From NCBI GenBank assembly GCA_026119935.1, contig JALRMH010000028.1, forward strand, positions 372,001 through 436,000: a DNA stretch of 64,000 nucleotides, in the 5' to 3' direction. Under the pieces are notes generated by a model that saw only the letters and a program-made list of their open reading frames with translations, made no database searches and was not told the DNA's origin. Position numbers and translations under genes: made by a program. Below, piece by piece: positions 1-11,350 of this stretch. Each line of letters begins with the position of its first letter. Within the stretch, counting starts at the first letter, position 1. The stretch comes from Endothia cerciana (taxonomy: Eukaryota > Ascomycota > Sordariomycetes > Diaporthales > Cryphonectriaceae).

Positions 1-1
1 C

Positions 2-978
2 ATCGCCCAGTTTCACAGCCTGCAGGATGTGAGCTCCTCAGACGATGTGCAGATCGATCTAGATGTACCCAGGACCATCAACAGGCACATCATGTTCCGG
101 AAGAGATACCGAGGTGGCCAGAGACTTCTCTTCCGCGTCCTCCACGCGCTGTCTCTGTACTTTCCAGACACAGGGTACGTGCAGGGTATGGCTGCGCTGG
201 CGGCATCTCTGCTGTGCTACTACGATGAAGAGCGGTGCTTTGTGATGTTGGTCTGGCTGTGGCAGTTCCGGGGACTCAAGCGGCTTTACCAACATGGCTT
301 TGGGGGGCTCATGATCGCGTTGCAGGATCTCGAGGGATATTGGCTCAAGGGCAAGCCAATCTCCCAGAAGCTCGTAAGTCTACCTCGGCCCCATCCACCT
401 CGGGAGGCTGTAGCCGCTAACGAGGTCCTCAGAATGATCTGGGAATCGACCCCACGGCCTACGGAACGCGTTGGTATCTCACGCTCTTCAACTTGTCGAT
501 ACCCTTCCCCATCCAGCTGCGGGTATGGGACGTGTTCATGTTGCTCGGCGGGTGTCCGCCGACCCCTGGATCGAACAGTGGAAAGGAGAAGCAGAAGGAG
601 CAGGCCCAGGAAACCGAGAATGACTTGATATTTGATGGGCTGGACATCATCCACGCGACCGCTGCAGCTCTCATCGACATGCACAAAGATGTGATCATCG
701 GCGGCGACTTCGAGAATGTCATGAAAGGCCTGACGTCCTTCCAGGACGTGAAGGACGAGGATAGGTTTATAACCCTTGTGAGGGCGGAGTGGAACACGCA
801 TCGAGGGAAGAAGAAGGGTTAGGATCTCTTCGCCTTCCCCGAAGCTGATGCCTCGGAAGACGAGGACAACGCAGGTGCAGGCTCTCCGCGCCCACGCATC
901 AAGTCATACGTGCAGATACCAGATCTGTTTGCGTCTTGGGGGAGCAAGGAGGCACAGAGCTCGGCCGGACAAAGTTAG
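2..978 (+). CDS. TBC-domain Rab GTPase-activating protein (5' partial)
   Basis: This is the C-terminal part of a TBC domain, which stimulates GTP hydrolysis by Rab GTPases in membrane traffic. The reading frame is open at the left window edge. Both catalytic fingers are visible: the arginine finger in IDLDVPR (about 50-70) and the glutamine finger in GYVQGM (about 173-190). A later TBC block, WYLTLFNLSIPFPIQLRVWD, follows at about 466-525. One intron is clear at 374-432 (GTAAGT donor, CTAAC branch, CAG acceptor, phase 0). The frame meets TAG at 820-822, but the same frame then continues for 51 protein-like codons (DLFAFPEADASEDED onward) to a second TAG at 976-978. A 45-nt GTGAGG...TTAG intron (778-822) would remove the first stop and keep the frame, though it is very short and would drop a plausible VRAEW segment. 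The true end is therefore 822 or 978. The family call is secure; the substrate Rab is unknown. Confidence 0.85.
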
Positions 979-2455
979 GGATCGCAGGCCACCCATGGGC
1001 TCTCATGCTGGCCGTCGCACCGCCCTCATGCTACTCACAACCGTCCAGATTCACCACAACCACCCCCGTCGGCGTTCTTTTGTCACCAGCAATTCTTTTT
1101 TGATTCGAAGGAGAGGGACAGGCATGGGACAGGCTATACGGACTGCTTTTCTTGACGACTTATCATATACCCCCTTTCGCGCATATTTGATATCACCATA
1201 CCCCGTCCTGTCTACCCTGCGGGCAAACCGGGCAGCCCACTCTTCGTCGTCCGGGAGGACAGGCTATCGAGGAAGGCCAGCCAGATGAACAGGCGTGCTG
1301 GATGCACGCGAAAATAATACAGTCACCATTACCATGTTCATCGTACCGAACCTGCGTCCGCCGGGAGTAGATCAGACATCTCCGAGCTTCTAGAGCAAGG
1401 AGGATGGCAGGTATGTCACGTATCTTGTGGCGTGCACATCGGATTGATTGAGAGTGAGCATATAGTACCACATACCGAGGCAGAGACGCATGAGGAATCG
1501 TACCCCCCCGACTTGTCCACGGTGTCTATGTCGTCAACAGCAGAACAGGACAAAACAGTGGACACACTCTAGGCGCCCAAGGGCCTCGTCTCCTGGCAAG
1601 ACCAGGGGGGTTCGCTCCCCTGGCCGGCGTAGTGATCCAAGAGAGATGGGACGAAGACGACAGTTCATGATCGGCGGGTGATGTTGTTGTGTGTGCTCCG
1701 GACGCTCGCGCGGGAAAGGGGAGGCAAGGCGAGGCTCTCAGGATATCTGAGGTGTGGAATCATACACACAGGTCTCACCATCAATCACACGGTGTGACAA
1801 CGCGCAACGGATTTTACGAGGCGAACATCCGCCCCCCCCCCCCCGGGGTGGCCCAGAGTACGCTGTGCTACAACCCCAAGGGATGGGATTACTATTCACA
1901 TTTCGCCACCTGACTGCACCAAACATCAGAATACCCTCAGTTGCTGAGGACCCTGGATCTATGGGTGGGGCCTTGCGTCTTGATACTTTTGTGGCCGCTG
2001 GAACACTTCGCCCAGCTCGTCAGTATAGCAAATATCACCCCCCAGATTTCCGTGGCCAAGTGTTGAATATTGCTTGATCCCCCCCCCCCCGGGGGGTTGG
2101 TTGTACGGGCGCCTGCCTAAAGCGGACGGGATGTAGTCCGCGGGCCAATGGGATACCGGACCCGCTCTTTTCTTGTGCCGGAACGGCCCGTGCCGTCCTC
2201 CTTCTTCTGTTCCCGTTCGGGCAAGGTGCGGCTGAGCTCCCCTTTGTCTGGGCTGTCTGTGCGCGGTACCTCTGCTGGCCGGAGAGTCCCTGGTCCACCA
2301 ACGTCCCCCCACCACCCTCCTAACCCTTCGTCAGGCCTGTCCTGGCTTCTATGGGATCAGGTCGATCCCTAGTTTATGATTGATCAGGGTCATGTAGGCA
2401 CGTGCGATGTGAGCGATCAGAACGCTAGCCGTTGCTTTCAGTCCAGCGTCGGTAT

Positions 2456-2506
<51 letters not shown>

Positions 2507-5200
2507 TATATATATATATATATAAAGAGAGAGGGTACTGGAGTACCCGTGGACGGAAATGACATTGTTCAAATTGCAGCGCGAGCAGACGGCATGAGCC
2601 TTGTGACATGCGTCGCGGTCCGGACGACAGACGATCGTGGTTTCAGCCCTCCCCCCCCCCCCAACCCACCAAACCAGAGGACCACGTATCTAATAAGTAT
2701 ATACGTAGGCATCCTCCCCCCATCCTCCACCACCCCCAGAATCCCCAGGCCCCAGAGATGATCGGTGAAGCTCAGGACGTCCTACAGTGGAAATAAGAAT
2801 CCCCCACCGCTGGGCGGCCCGCATCCTGGGGAGCCCCGGTCCCTCGGTTGGGGTTTAGCATGAGGACGCCCGTGGTCGGGTCATGCCACCTTCCGGGAAG
2901 GGTGGTGGGGTTTTGGTGATGGACGACCTCCGACGGGCTCTCCATGTTGGGGAGGGTCCCGAGAGTCTCGCGGGATCTGCGGCAGAAGACGGCCGGCCTT
3001 GGGGGCCGGGTAAGTCTCGCTGCCAAACACCCACTCACGGTGGCTGGTGGCGAGGAGGCTTCCCACACCACGGGTGACGGACAACCGCATCATTGTGAGC
3101 CCGATGTACCGTACCAACCCGCCAGGCTCGTCCGACGGGGCAGTTGGATCAACACCGGGGGGGCTTGTCTGATGCAGCGCCGAGGGGGGAGGAAGCGCGC
3201 GCGCCCATCATACATGCGGCCCCTCTAGCATATCCCATGTGTTGTGTCGCCCCGCCCCAGCCCGCGCGCGTGTGGGAACAGCGCTGTAGGCTATACGTTC
3301 CTTTTAAGAGTCTTGCATAGACGGGCAACAGCGAACCTCCCCCACCGGGCCCAGGGGTAGGCGGGGCGGTAATAAAGAAAAGGGCGCGGAGTTCCCCCTG
3401 TAAGCACCACACGAGGCCCTCTTCCCTGTCTGTCCGGGTTGCGTGCGTGCGTGAGGTGGGGCCGAGAGATGAACGGACGCCCTATGGCCCCATCCCTTGG
3501 AGATGACGGTCGTGTCGGAACCCTTTCATTCTCCTCTGGGCCCTTGGGTGGGGACTTGGCGGACCTACGTAGCGGCGAGCGGGGTCTATATCGTCTCCCG
3601 GCTTCAAGGTCCAGGACGTGGCCACGGCCTGGCGCGATGGGTAGTTTTTTTCTTTTTTTTGGGGGGGGGGGGTTGGGGTCTAGGGCTGTCCATGGGGTGA
3701 TTCACCTGTCTGTATGTCAATCAGACGAGCGAGCAAGTGATATGTGGCGATCTGAACGAGAGTGCACACCCACAGGGAAAGAAGATCCCCCGGCTACTGG
3801 TCGCCCTGAGACGCACCCCGTTGGGTCTTCATGTTGTCACCTCCTCTCCCCCCCCAAGAATCTCGAAGCAGTTGGCAGCGGATCCTCTGAGGATGATACG
3901 CCTTGGCGGGATCGATAAGTCGGCACTACAGCCGGCTAGCTGCTGTCGCGACCGGGAAGGCCTTCTGGGGCCAGCGGGGGCTTTGTTACATCACCCTGGC
4001 GGCGATGGTGAACAATGTCATTCACACGTTGTCAACCTGGAAGGGGTCACAGTCTCGATCCCGTTGGGTTGTTCCGCCTACTGAAGTATGGAGCAGGGAG
4101 ACAGACGATTGGGCAGGGGGGGGGGGGGACGTTTCGCGAAGGCTCAGTTCAGCAGCGGAATATGCTCTTGATATTGCAAGATCGCGTTTCGAAGTTATGG
4201 TTTCTCCTGTGCTGTCCCCTTTTCTTTTCTTTCGTGCCGGGGTATCTTGAGGTACAATGCGTACGCCAGAAGCCAGGTAAGAAGCAGCTTTCCCAGAAAG
4301 GCAACAAAGAAAATGCAATGAACAAGCCGGCGGGGCAAGTGTTTTTTTGATGATGCAGGCCCTCGTGCCAGCACAGGATTATCGAACCAGCCTCGCACTC
4401 CGGTGCTTGACAAGATATGTTTCGGTCCATTTTCCCATTCTCCCTTCTTTCCTCCCTTCCAAGCTGGGTTTTTTTTTTGCCCAGAGTTCGTCTAGTCCTC
4501 GTCTCTCGGCCCGCCTTTGTCTGATTCATTCATGACGTCCGTCGGCGTGCGCCGTAGATGCTCCTGCAATCTTATATACAAAAGTGAAGAAGAACCGGGT
4601 TGAAGTTGGTCCAGGGCGAAGTTGACCGATCGAAATTTCGCCGTGTGAAAATGTCGTCAAAAGTTGAGATGTTGTAGAAGCGAAGAGTTAAAAAGTCCCA
4701 GATCCCTATGGTCCGCCATCTAAGGCATGAAGTGAAGCCGCCCAGCCCCCCCCCCCCCCCAAAATAAAAAAAGAGAGAAAAAAAAGAAAGAAAAGAGTAG
4801 AGACCTGATCCCTAAGGTAGAACACTTATACAGCGCGCTGACGAATGTGAAGATGTCAAGAAAAATTCGAATCGTGTGGTTCCAGAAAGCAAGCGCCGAC
4901 TTCTTCCGCAGTATATCCATCTCGGCGGTCAAGAACCCATAGTGAAAGTCGGTCTGCAGCCCCTGACTCAGATGGGTCCGGGGGAAAATTGGCTGTGGTC
5001 TGGCCCAGAAAAAAAGTAAGAAAAGCCCCCCCTGGCCTGCTCTTATTGCTCGGTTGATAAATTGTGCAACAATGTGCTCGACATCTTTCCCTGCGTTGTG
5101 CGAGCTGGCGACCGACCGCAACGTTCGAAGTTGCCCCTCCTATCGAAGCGAAATTTGAGAATGTCGTTCAGTCCTTGGATGTTCAGTGCTCCTCATCACT
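979..5200. other. Intergenic region, no supported gene
   Basis: No open frame here resembles a known protein or shows consistent splice signals. The region holds C/G homopolymers at 1832-1844, 2079-2096 (C12 followed by G6), 2651-2662, 3661-3672, 4116-4128 and 4746-4760, a compound microsatellite at 2459-2532, and a 7-bp hairpin at 1602-1623 (CCAGGGG / CCCCTGG, 8-nt loop). The last few hundred bases are probably 3' UTR of the minus-strand gene ending at 5201. Confidence 0.6.
2459..2532. repeat. Compound microsatellite (CA)n-(GA)n-(TA)n-(GA)n
   Basis: Four dinucleotide blocks run directly into each other: CA to about 2490, GA to about 2506, TA to about 2524, then GA again. No gene overlaps it. 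Confidence 0.95.
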
Positions 5201-6499
5201 TCATTCCCGCGGAGCTACCGGTCCTGCGGCTCCGAGTCGCGATCGCTCCTCCTCCGAGCGTGGTGAACCCTGTCGGGAGTCTGCCCTGCCTGCCTGGCCC
5301 CTCGTATCCGCTGCCTGAGCAGGTGGGTAGTGGGCCGCGTGTAGTGAGGGATCGTCCGGTGAAAGTAAAGAAGATACTGAATGTGCCGCGTTGCGTGTCT
5401 GCACCGTTGAAGGTTGGTTGAATGAAGACGGCTCTGCCGGTGTTCCTGCTCTGTCTCTTGCTGCGCCAGGCCCCGAAGTGGACATAGGCGACATCCCACG
5501 GGTTGACCCGATCGTCTCAGCCCTGCCACGCCTGTAAGTTGTCGATCCGTCGCTCGTCTGACGCGAGTGCCCCCTTCGTCGTCCTAGTGGGGGGTTCGAG
5601 ATCGTTGTGCCAATGCTCTGGGAGAAGGGCGGGGACCTGAAGCGGTGCTGCGTGCTCGGTGGAGGTGCAGCTTGTTGTGGTCCCACCGCCTTCCGCTTCC
5701 GTGGCGATTCCCCTACTGCTTGTTGAACCCACGTTAGCCCCCCATTTTTTTTGTCCCCTTTTCCTTCAAGATCGAGTTTTGGATTTGGACACACCGGATG
5801 GGGGTGCCGGCTGGTTGGAGCCGGACTGGTTGGATTGACCCGAGGGGGGTTGCCACATGTGGAAGTAGATGGATGGCGACTGTTGTGGCTCTTGCTGCTG
5901 GCTCGAGCCAACACCTGGGTGCGACTGCGCCGCCACCGCGCCGCCTGAGCTCGGGAGCACGCTGGTATTCAAGCTAGACAGGCCGGACGCTCCCGCCATG
6001 GGGCGGCTACCAGATGCCGGTACGGTGTAGCCACGGGTCCGGGGTGAGGCAGGATAGCCTCCCACAAAACTGCCATGGCCACCCTGCGCAGATCCAGGGG
6101 TCGAAGGAACTGCCCCAGAGCCTTGATAGTGTCCATAAGCCTGTGGATGAGAATCGCGCCGATGCCTTGGAGATACGGGCCCGGGCAAGAGCTGTTGCTG
6201 CTGCATCTGTTGCGCAAATTGTTGCGCCCACTCCAAGGCAGCAGGAGGAAGAGTGCCGCCGCCCATACCAGCGAACACCACCGGTACCATTGGAGGTGGA
6301 ATACCGCCCTGCAACGAGGCTCGCAGGATTTCGAACTCAGTCTTCCGTTGCTCAAGGCGGAAACGCTCCTGGTTCGTGCGCTCTTCTTCCTGTCTCCTCT
6401 TCTCCTCTTCTGCTTTCGCATGCAGCCACGCTCGCATAGCATCTTCCGAGGACTGCCATCCTGGAGGTGGAGGAAGCTGGCCCAAATGCTGTCCCAGAC

Positions 6500-6533
<34 letters not shown>

Positions 6534-6845
6534 GTGGTGGTTCTGAGAAGCTGGCGGCGGGGGCGGCGGAGGTGGTCCCTGCCCGACTGAGGGTCCAGGA
6601 GGCGGCGGTGGATGCGATCCAGGAGGCAATGGCTGTCCAGAACTCATGGCTGCCGGAGGTGGCAAGCCACGATAAGACCCGGACATGAGTTGGCTAGGTG
6701 GACTGCGACTTCGAGAAGTAAAGGCTAGTGGTTTCTGAGACTCCTGGTACATCAGAGGGGGGGAGGGTCGAGAGGTATTTGGTGGCGTCGGTAGGTCATG
6801 GATCGACTTGTAGCCGTACTGAACTGGCTTGTTGATGGTGAGCAT
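5201..6845 (-). CDS. Conserved Pro/Gln-rich fungal protein of unknown function
   Basis: Two exons, 6845-5795 and 5718-5201, give about 522 residues. The intron 5719-5794 has a GTGTGT donor, a CTAAC branch and an AAG acceptor, and the phase-1 join restores PSAVGESPRKRK. I chose the ATG at 6845 (A at -3, opening MLTINKPVQYGYKSIHDLP). The frame stays open upstream to 6956, so a longer N-terminus cannot be excluded. The protein is disordered and Pro-rich, with a Gln run at about residues 105-115 (CAG repeat). A charged helical stretch (AEEEKRRQEEERTNQ) lies at about 136-165. The motif IYFHMWQPP sits near residue 327, followed by a basic PRKRK and Ser/Arg-rich tail. From memory, the IYFH-WQPP and PRKRK blocks recur in uncharacterised proteins of filamentous ascomycetes. 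A nuclear role is a guess from the basic clusters. No catalytic domain is visible. Confidence 0.75.
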
Positions 6846-7117
6846 CCTCTCATCAACATACAAGACCAAAATTGGGTATCGAATCGAAACGAAGGGATCA
6901 GAACGAAGGCAATGTCTGAGTGGTAGAAGGTAAAACAACTGGATGGAAGAACTCAAGTGTGAGTATGAGTTGCTGTCAAGAAGCAGAAGTGAAGCACCAG
7001 ACCCCAGGGTGAAGATGTTTGGGAAGGTAGCAAGAGAAGAAGGTGGTGAAATTAACCTTTCTGCAAGGAAGCTGGTGGTGGCGGCCAGCTTGGTAAAGAA
7101 TGGTCAGGACGCAGGCG

Positions 7118-7119
<2 letters not shown>

Positions 7120-7153
<34 letters not shown>

Positions 7154-7184
7154 GTGCGTGTGTGCGTGTGTGCGTGTGTGTGTG
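7120..7184. repeat. TG microsatellite with TGCG interruptions
   Basis: About 32 TG units, with regular CG substitutions in the second half. It lies about 275 bp upstream of the start codon at 6845, so it may fall within that gene's promoter or leader. Confidence 0.95.
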
Positions 7185-10100
7185 GTGAAACGTCGAAATG
7201 AGCCAGCCCAACCTCATTTGGTCATGACAACGGGACGGAATATAGGTAGACTCCAAGGAAGGAAAATGCTCGACCGGCCGATGTACTGTGTATTGATTGA
7301 CCAAGGTCCCAGTGGCCCAGACCCGTCGGGGTGGAGCAACGGCGCGGGTGAGTGAGTGCGTGCGATAAACGGGGGCCGATCCTGGTAGAGATCTGCTGGT
7401 AGAGCAGATTTGACGAGCTCGCAAGTGACAGAAGCTGACAAGGAGGGTTACTTGAGGGTAATAGAACGGATATTATTAGCGAAGGGTAAGGTAAGAGGGC
7501 GGTAGCCCAGGGAAAGCTAGAAGGGAATCCTGAACGAGGGACGACTGTGTCTTTTTTCCGACCCCGTTTGGACGGTCCATTCGACGAAGAGGGCACGACC
7601 GGTGGAGAGCAAGGCACCTTGTTTATTTCATTTGGAAGCCGCCCTGTATCAGGTGAGATTGATGCCAGGGTCGGAGGAGAATAAGCCTTGAAAGGCGATA
7701 TCAGGTCTCAGGGTTCTTGGGTTCTTTCGAATGAGACGAATTTAGCCACGACCCGCAGTACAGCACAGCACAGCACAGCGAAAACGGTAGCATATGTCCA
7801 ATGATAAGCAAAGATCCCAGCCCAGACTGCCATGTATGGCAACGGTTGTATAAGAGGAATGCAGCATGCACAAGAGCCTTGACTCGATGGAGCAGGTCAG
7901 CCCAGACCCCCTGACATAAAAAACTGCCTCAGGGCAGGCCTGGGGCACAAGAATCATGGCGGGTAGCCTGTGTGCTGCGTAAAATCATCAGCAGAGTGAG
8001 AAGAAGGCCGCTAAACGGAGGCCAGGTAGATACTAAGGGGGCCGTCGTCTTCCAGGGCGCGAACCGCGAGAAGTATGGCAGTTCCTCGCACCGCCGACTA
8101 GAGTCGGGTGTGTGGATGTGTGGCTGTTCAGTTTCCCTTAGAAGCTTAGAGTGAGTGTGCGGGCCCCCCAAAGGGGAAATAACCCAATGATATTGGGATT
8201 GATGTGCTCCGTAGTGCCTAGCGGACGGGATGAGAATGACATGGTCAAGGTAGTAGGATTGGAAGGAGTGCCTGCACTGCTCGTCAGCCTGGGGTTGTTC
8301 AGTCCCTCTCCTCACCGAAGCTCTGGAGGCTGGCCGCCTCCCTGCGGCATTGTCACGTTTCCGGTTCTCGACGCGCTCTCTGCCTCCTTTTGCCCCCGTT
8401 GAGATCTCGGGCAGGGGAGATGAGGGACTGCGACGGGGCCCGGGGGGGGGGGGCCCACAGATTGAGGTGGGCTCCCCAGACGCAGGGTAGATCCCTTGGC
8501 AATCGGAAAGAGAAATGCGCACCGTAGACAGATCATTCCGTGTGGGGGGGGGGGGTTGTTGTTGTGCTGCACCTGTAAGCACCGCGGTAAGGTGAGTCCA
8601 GATCTGTCATATAATCCGCATTTTAATGGCCTGGTATCTCCATCCGCACAATGATGTCGCCGGCATCGTCGTCGCCGGCCTTGATAGGGCCAGGAGACTG
8701 ATCGTGAGAAGTCACAGCAAGGGTGGCGGTAGTCGCAGGCACTGTACAATGCTTCCAGAGGCCGCGCCACTCAGCAGACCTTCGACCTGAGGGTACCGGG
8801 ATGCCCCAGGGCAATTTCCAGATGTCGCCTGGCCAAGCAGCATCGACCTATGTCTAGACCACACTGCTCGCCCAAGACGTACGTACAGCGGTGTGTGAGC
8901 AGGCTGAGCGGGGTGCACGGCTCCCAAAGGATGCCGCCAAGAACAGGGCACGGTGCCATCACATTCGTCAGGTTGCGACGATGATGACAAGCTCCAGAGA
9001 GCGTGCTTGACACATGGCAGGGCGCATTGTGAAGGCTGGGTGCTCTAATTCAGCTTGGAGATAGGTCTGTATGCAGACCGGTGATGAAGGGCGGGTCTGC
9101 CCCCAGGCGGCGGTGGGCCCTAAATTGCTTCCTGACGCTACGGGTGTGGCCTTGATGAGGCCAGAGAGCGGCTGAAAGGGGAGCGAGATTGAGTTGGGTG
9201 TTTGTGCGCGCGGGAGCGTGCGTGCGTAGGTGCGTGCGTGTATTTGTCGTTGTGTCGGTCCCGGGGCTGGGACATACATGCTGGTGGGTATATTGCGTGC
9301 CTTGGTCCGAACTCTGCAGGCCTGCAGCCACGGGAGATGCCCCCCAGTGCCCGCCGCCCGCTGCGCAGTGACCACGCAACCAGGACGGGATGCGATCTTG
9401 GGCCTTGTCACCTCGTGCAGACAACCCGAGCCAAGCTGGTGCTACAACCTTGACATGGTGGGCATCGCGGCAGTCTCGAGCGTGCCTCCTCCGCATCAGG
9501 CCCAAAGCCGTAACGTCCCTCATCTCCGCCCGTAGCATTGGCTGCTACCATAGCAGGCAGCCTGGGCAGCCTGGGCCGCAGCCCGGTCCCAGGCGAGGAG
9601 GACCTAGTCCCTGGACGGGGGTGCGGCAAGAGGACGGCGTGTTGGCGTGACAGCGACCACTCTTGGGGCTAGCCAGAGTTGGGCTGATGATGAAACAGCC
9701 GCTCTGGCACCCCAACAGGACAGGGCGACATTGTGGCTTGCGTGTCGGCGGGGCGCCCCCCAAAGCGGCAAATCCGGTCGATATGAGGACCGCGTCAGAG
9801 GGGACGGAGTCTGGAAATTAAGGCCCCTGGAAGCCACAAGCGGAGGTGATTGACGCCTGACACCTGGTCTCCTCTCCAGCCTCTCTCTGGCTCCAAGCCG
9901 CGGGAATGAGCTGGCGAATGCAGAAGGTGAGCGGCCGAAATTGGCTACAAGAATGGCGAGGTGGGGTTGGGCGGTCTGGTCGGCGCCGGAGGGAAGCTGT
10001 CGTGGGAGGTACTGGAGGCGACAGCACAGGAGGTCGACGTGCCCAGCCTAGGCCCTATCCCATGGTCGTGGCGGCAATGTACGGGGTTTATGACGGCAGT

Positions 10101-10275
10101 TGTGGTCGATGCTGATAGCGCGTGTTGTTGACGAGGGGGACATGGGCGTTGGAGCCTTCGCTAGGCTCTGTTGGTGATGGAAGTTTGTCTTTGCTGGTTG
10201 TGTTCTCTCTGATCCTGGGCGGGAGAGTACCAAGGTACCTCTGGCAGAACCTGACCGCAGGGTCGTGGCGACCGT

Positions 10276-10296
10276 GGCAGGTACTCGGTACCTGCC
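10276..10296. other. Perfect 9-bp inverted repeat with 3-nt loop
   Basis: GGCAGGTAC, loop TCG, GTACCTGCC. A second shorter repeat (GTACC AA GGTAC) lies about 50 bp upstream. No adjacent gene explains either. They could form small hairpins or be symmetric protein-binding sites. Confidence 0.6.
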
Positions 10297-11327
10297 CTGT
10301 GCCCCAGCAGGGCATTCGAAGCGTGGGTGCGCCGGCTGAGAAGGTACTATGCACCAGCGGTGGTGGTGAGCACAAGGGCATTGTTCGATGTACAGGGGGT
10401 GCCCTGGATGTTCTCACCTTCGCGCCGCCGACGACCGTCTTGCAGTGCTGGCAGGGACGACGACGACTGCACCGCTGTAGGCGGCTCGGGCTGACGTAGC
10501 AGAGGGGGTGCCGAGAGCCCCCATCCCCCCAGGTAGGTGCTGTACCTTGTTGTCCTGAAGCCCAGCCATCATGTGCCCCGTTGTCCAGCATTCATTCGGT
10601 GGCAGCCAGTGCAGTTGCATTGCAGTCTTCTCGACGTGATGTGTACCGTGTACGAAGGTACCGCAGCACCAAGCACCTGTTATACTATGGTACTAACTAC
10701 TATGTAGTAGCTCGCCTGGCATAACCCAGCAGGAATCGGTTTAGGGCTGAAGAAACGTTCATGACATGAGTCGGGGCTGCATTGTTTTTCCGCACGGTCC
10801 GCGTGGTCCATCCCATCTCATCCCTTCCCACCACCCCATGGACTGGACACGCTGACACCGTGGCCCGAGCCTCGCCGACATCGTCGTGCGACTTGCCACA
10901 GTCATCCCGTGCCCACCATCCAACACGATCGCCGCCGTACCTACGGTGGAGATGGGGTCGCCATCTCGTGCACCGGCCCCCGGCGCCAGGTAGAGCAGTC
11001 CACGTTCACCCTCCCCATGATCGTCGCCCAGACCGTTGGGATCGGCCATGGCCACAGTGTCTCAAAGCTTGTCTGCCAATAGCCGAGGGCTAGACCTAGG
11101 ACCCAGATCCACGCTCGAACGGGTAACAACTCTGCGCCCTTGTCCCCACACCTGCTGCAAGTCACACACTCGCAAATCAGGCTCGCCGGATGTTACTGCT
11201 TGTCTCTGACAGCTCCGATCTGGTGATCCACAGCCGAAGGGTGCGTCAGCGGCATCGTACTTTGTATACAGGCATGCACGCACGCACGCGACAAGAGGAG
11301 GCGCTCACCGAGGGCACGGAACGGGAT

Positions 11328-11350
11328 GGGGACTGGGGCTGGGGCTGGGG
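11328..11350 (+). other. G-quadruplex-forming motif
   Basis: Four runs of four G are separated by loops of 3, 2 and 2 nt (ACT, CT, CT). This meets the standard intramolecular G4 pattern and arises from a tandem GGGGCT repeat. It is intergenic. Confidence 0.7.

Noticed and set aside
1602..1623. Hairpin containing GGTTCGCT that recalls a tRNA T arm
   Set aside because: The loop lacks the TTCRANY pattern, the stem is 7 bp, and no other tRNA arm is present.
7929..8582. 217-codon minus-strand frame
   Set aside because: Low-complexity Pro/Arg/Ser composition, runs through a C tract, no domain and no splice support.
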